This document shows positions 6,934-7,596 of a stretch of DNA of 7,596 nucleotides, in pieces. Each line of letters opens with the position of its first letter. Positions within the stretch are counted from its first letter, which is position 1. Made by a program: the position numbers and the translations under genes. Source of the stretch: Flavobacteriales bacterium (GTDB lineage Bacteria > Bacteroidota > Bacteroidia > Flavobacteriales_E > Vicingaceae); assembly GCA_029262915.1 (NCBI GenBank), contig JAJCYN010000050.1:1-7596 (forward strand), written 5' to 3'. The notes below the pieces were generated by a model that worked only from the letters and a program-made list of their open reading frames with translations, was not told where the DNA came from and made no database searches.

Positions 6934-7159
6934 TTTGGTGTGTGCTTACACTTACGTTATTTTGCCCACCATTAATTGTGTTTTAATAGCTTCTTCTACA
7001 AAATTAGGATGTTAGCACCTAATCGACAATAGTAAACACCATTTATTTTAAATATTTTTTTAGCCTATTAGCTGTATAGCCTTTCATTACTAGACTTTTG
7101 TTATACAACCCATTATTGACAATCATAGCAAGTTGCTTATATGTTAGTTTAACTTTCAT
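6757..7159 (-). pseudogene. Probable decayed small-protein gene with C-terminal helix-turn-helix
   Basis: Protein-like pieces line up in order on the minus strand. The ATG at 7159 opens MKVKLTYKQLAMIVNNG and onward for 38 residues, to TAA 7043-7045. A one-base backward slip in the A7 run (7055-7061) would continue IFKINGVYYCRLGAN. A further frame change near 7005-7012 gives PNFVEEAIKTQLMVGKIT, then two in-frame stops (6952-6954 and 6946-6948), and then the helix-turn-helix segment. Joined, this gives about 140 residues. The simplest reading is a gene broken by two frameshifts and two stops. The alternative is separate tiny genes at 7043-7159 and 6757-6933. I do not recognise the N-terminal part. 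Confidence 0.4.
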
Positions 7160-7452
7160 ATTAATAAATATACTTGCACCCGATTAAAGTCTCTTTCAAA
7201 AAATATTATTCAAAAAATAGAGCGATTGATGTGGTACTCAAATAGCCATCACCACAAAGTATATGTATTAAAGTTTATAAAACTGCCGCTAACTGCACTT
7301 AAACTGGACGAGGGAGGGAATAAGGGTCTCAATGAACGAAGCACTTAAATAAAATAGCTTAAATACGGTTTAAACAGTACTTACAAGGGTATATATTAAG
7401 AGTTTCACGGAACAATGATGGAACTAAAAGGAAGTATAAACTAGTAGATTAA
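7160..7452. other. Intergenic stretch with no supported gene
   Basis: No reading frame longer than a few codons looks coding on either strand. GCACTTAAA occurs at 7295-7303 and again at 7341-7349, on either side of a purine-rich segment GAGGGAGGGAATAAGGG (7310-7326). TATATTTA on the minus strand (about 7166-7173) resembles a TAnnTTTG element ahead of the frame starting at 7159, but no TTG lies at the right distance. The segment may hold a non-coding element or simply be decayed DNA. Confidence 0.3.
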
Positions 7453-7482
7453 TCAAAGACTACCTTGAGCTTTAACTTCCTT
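7428..7482 (-). terminator. Inverted repeat around the stop of the partial gene, candidate terminator
   Basis: AAGGAAGT 7428-7435 pairs with ACTTCCTT 7475-7482. The stem extends inward by TAAA/TTTA after one bulged A, and further in GTAG/CTAC can pair. On the minus strand the second arm is followed only by TTTTAG, a weak U tract, and the first arm lies inside the coding end, so this is a tentative terminator. Confidence 0.35.
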
Positions 7483-7596
7483 CTGTAGGTAAGTGAGTAA
7501 TTGTCTTACCTCATATATCCTTCTAACATCTACGTACGATTTAACATAAACATTTACCATTCTGTACAATCGTTTTTGAAAGTTGGGTGTTAAATT
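7453..7596 (-). CDS. C-terminal 47 residues of an unrecognised protein, cut by window edge
   Basis: From the right edge the frame reads NLTPNFQKRLYRMVNVYV, then KSYVDVRRIYEVRQLL, then TYLQKEVKAQGSL, to TGA at 7453-7455. The alternation of hydrophobic and charged residues, ending in a helical segment rich in Leu, Gln, Lys and Glu, looks like a genuine protein end rather than a chance frame; it has no stop through the window edge. I do not recognise the family. Given its place beside a decayed helix-turn-helix gene, a mobile-element protein is possible but unproven. An internal ATG (R-M-V) would allow a 35-residue product, but an incomplete longer gene is more likely. Confidence 0.55.
   Translation of the reverse strand, partial: NLTPNFQKRLYRMVNVYVKSYVDVRRIYEVRQLLTYLQKEVKAQGSL

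Noticed and set aside
1..7596. CRISPR array, insertion sequence ends or transposase
   Set aside because: No regularly spaced repeats, transposase motifs or paired terminal inverted repeats were seen.

Overview
The window looks like a piece of a Bacteroidota genome, most likely Flavobacteriia. It is AT-rich, start codons follow A-rich leaders rather than consistent Shine-Dalgarno sites, the tRNA has no encoded CCA, a promoter matches the Bacteroidota form (TTG, 19 nt, TAnnTTTG), and the left end carries a DUF2723 membrane protein typical of that phylum. The assignment is inference from these traits.

Layout: (1) Positions 1-2307, minus strand: the N-terminal 769 codons of a DUF2723/GT117-like polytopic membrane protein, cut by the window edge. 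(2) Positions 2391-2558, plus strand: a promoter, a tRNA-Gln(UUG) and a terminator. (3) Positions 2724-6590, minus strand: a compact restriction-modification (RM) operon, in transcription order a 64-residue XRE regulator, a 678-residue fused nuclease-adenine methyltransferase (BcgI-like RM subunit), a two-domain specificity subunit, and a 160-residue polynucleotide-kinase-like P-loop protein. No separate HsdR translocase is present, as expected if the nuclease is the N-terminal domain of the RM subunit. (4) Positions 6591-7596: the operon leader with paired direct repeats, a terminator, a decayed gene whose 3' part is a helix-turn-helix domain, an intergenic stretch, and the C-terminal end of an unrecognised minus-strand gene.

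The most interesting signal is at the RM/S junction. The S frame has no ATG before its conserved region; its only upstream standard-type start is a TTG inside the RM gene. The last two sense codons of the RM gene form a perfect -1 slippery heptamer, G GGA AAG, followed at once by the TAA stop. Six nucleotides further on is an 11-bp stem-loop, and seven nucleotides before the heptamer is an SD-like AGGGGAGG. The S frame is exactly the -1 frame. This is the architecture of the E. coli dnaX frameshift signal, and it predicts a 1047-residue RM-S fusion (a single-chain type IIG-like enzyme) made alongside free RM subunit.

The genes are tightly coupled: regulator to RM by TAATG, RM to S by the proposed frameshift, and S to the kinase by a chain of two nine-codon open frames with overlapping stops and starts. 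The island lies beside a tRNA gene and next to decayed DNA, so it was probably acquired horizontally, although no attachment-site duplication was seen.
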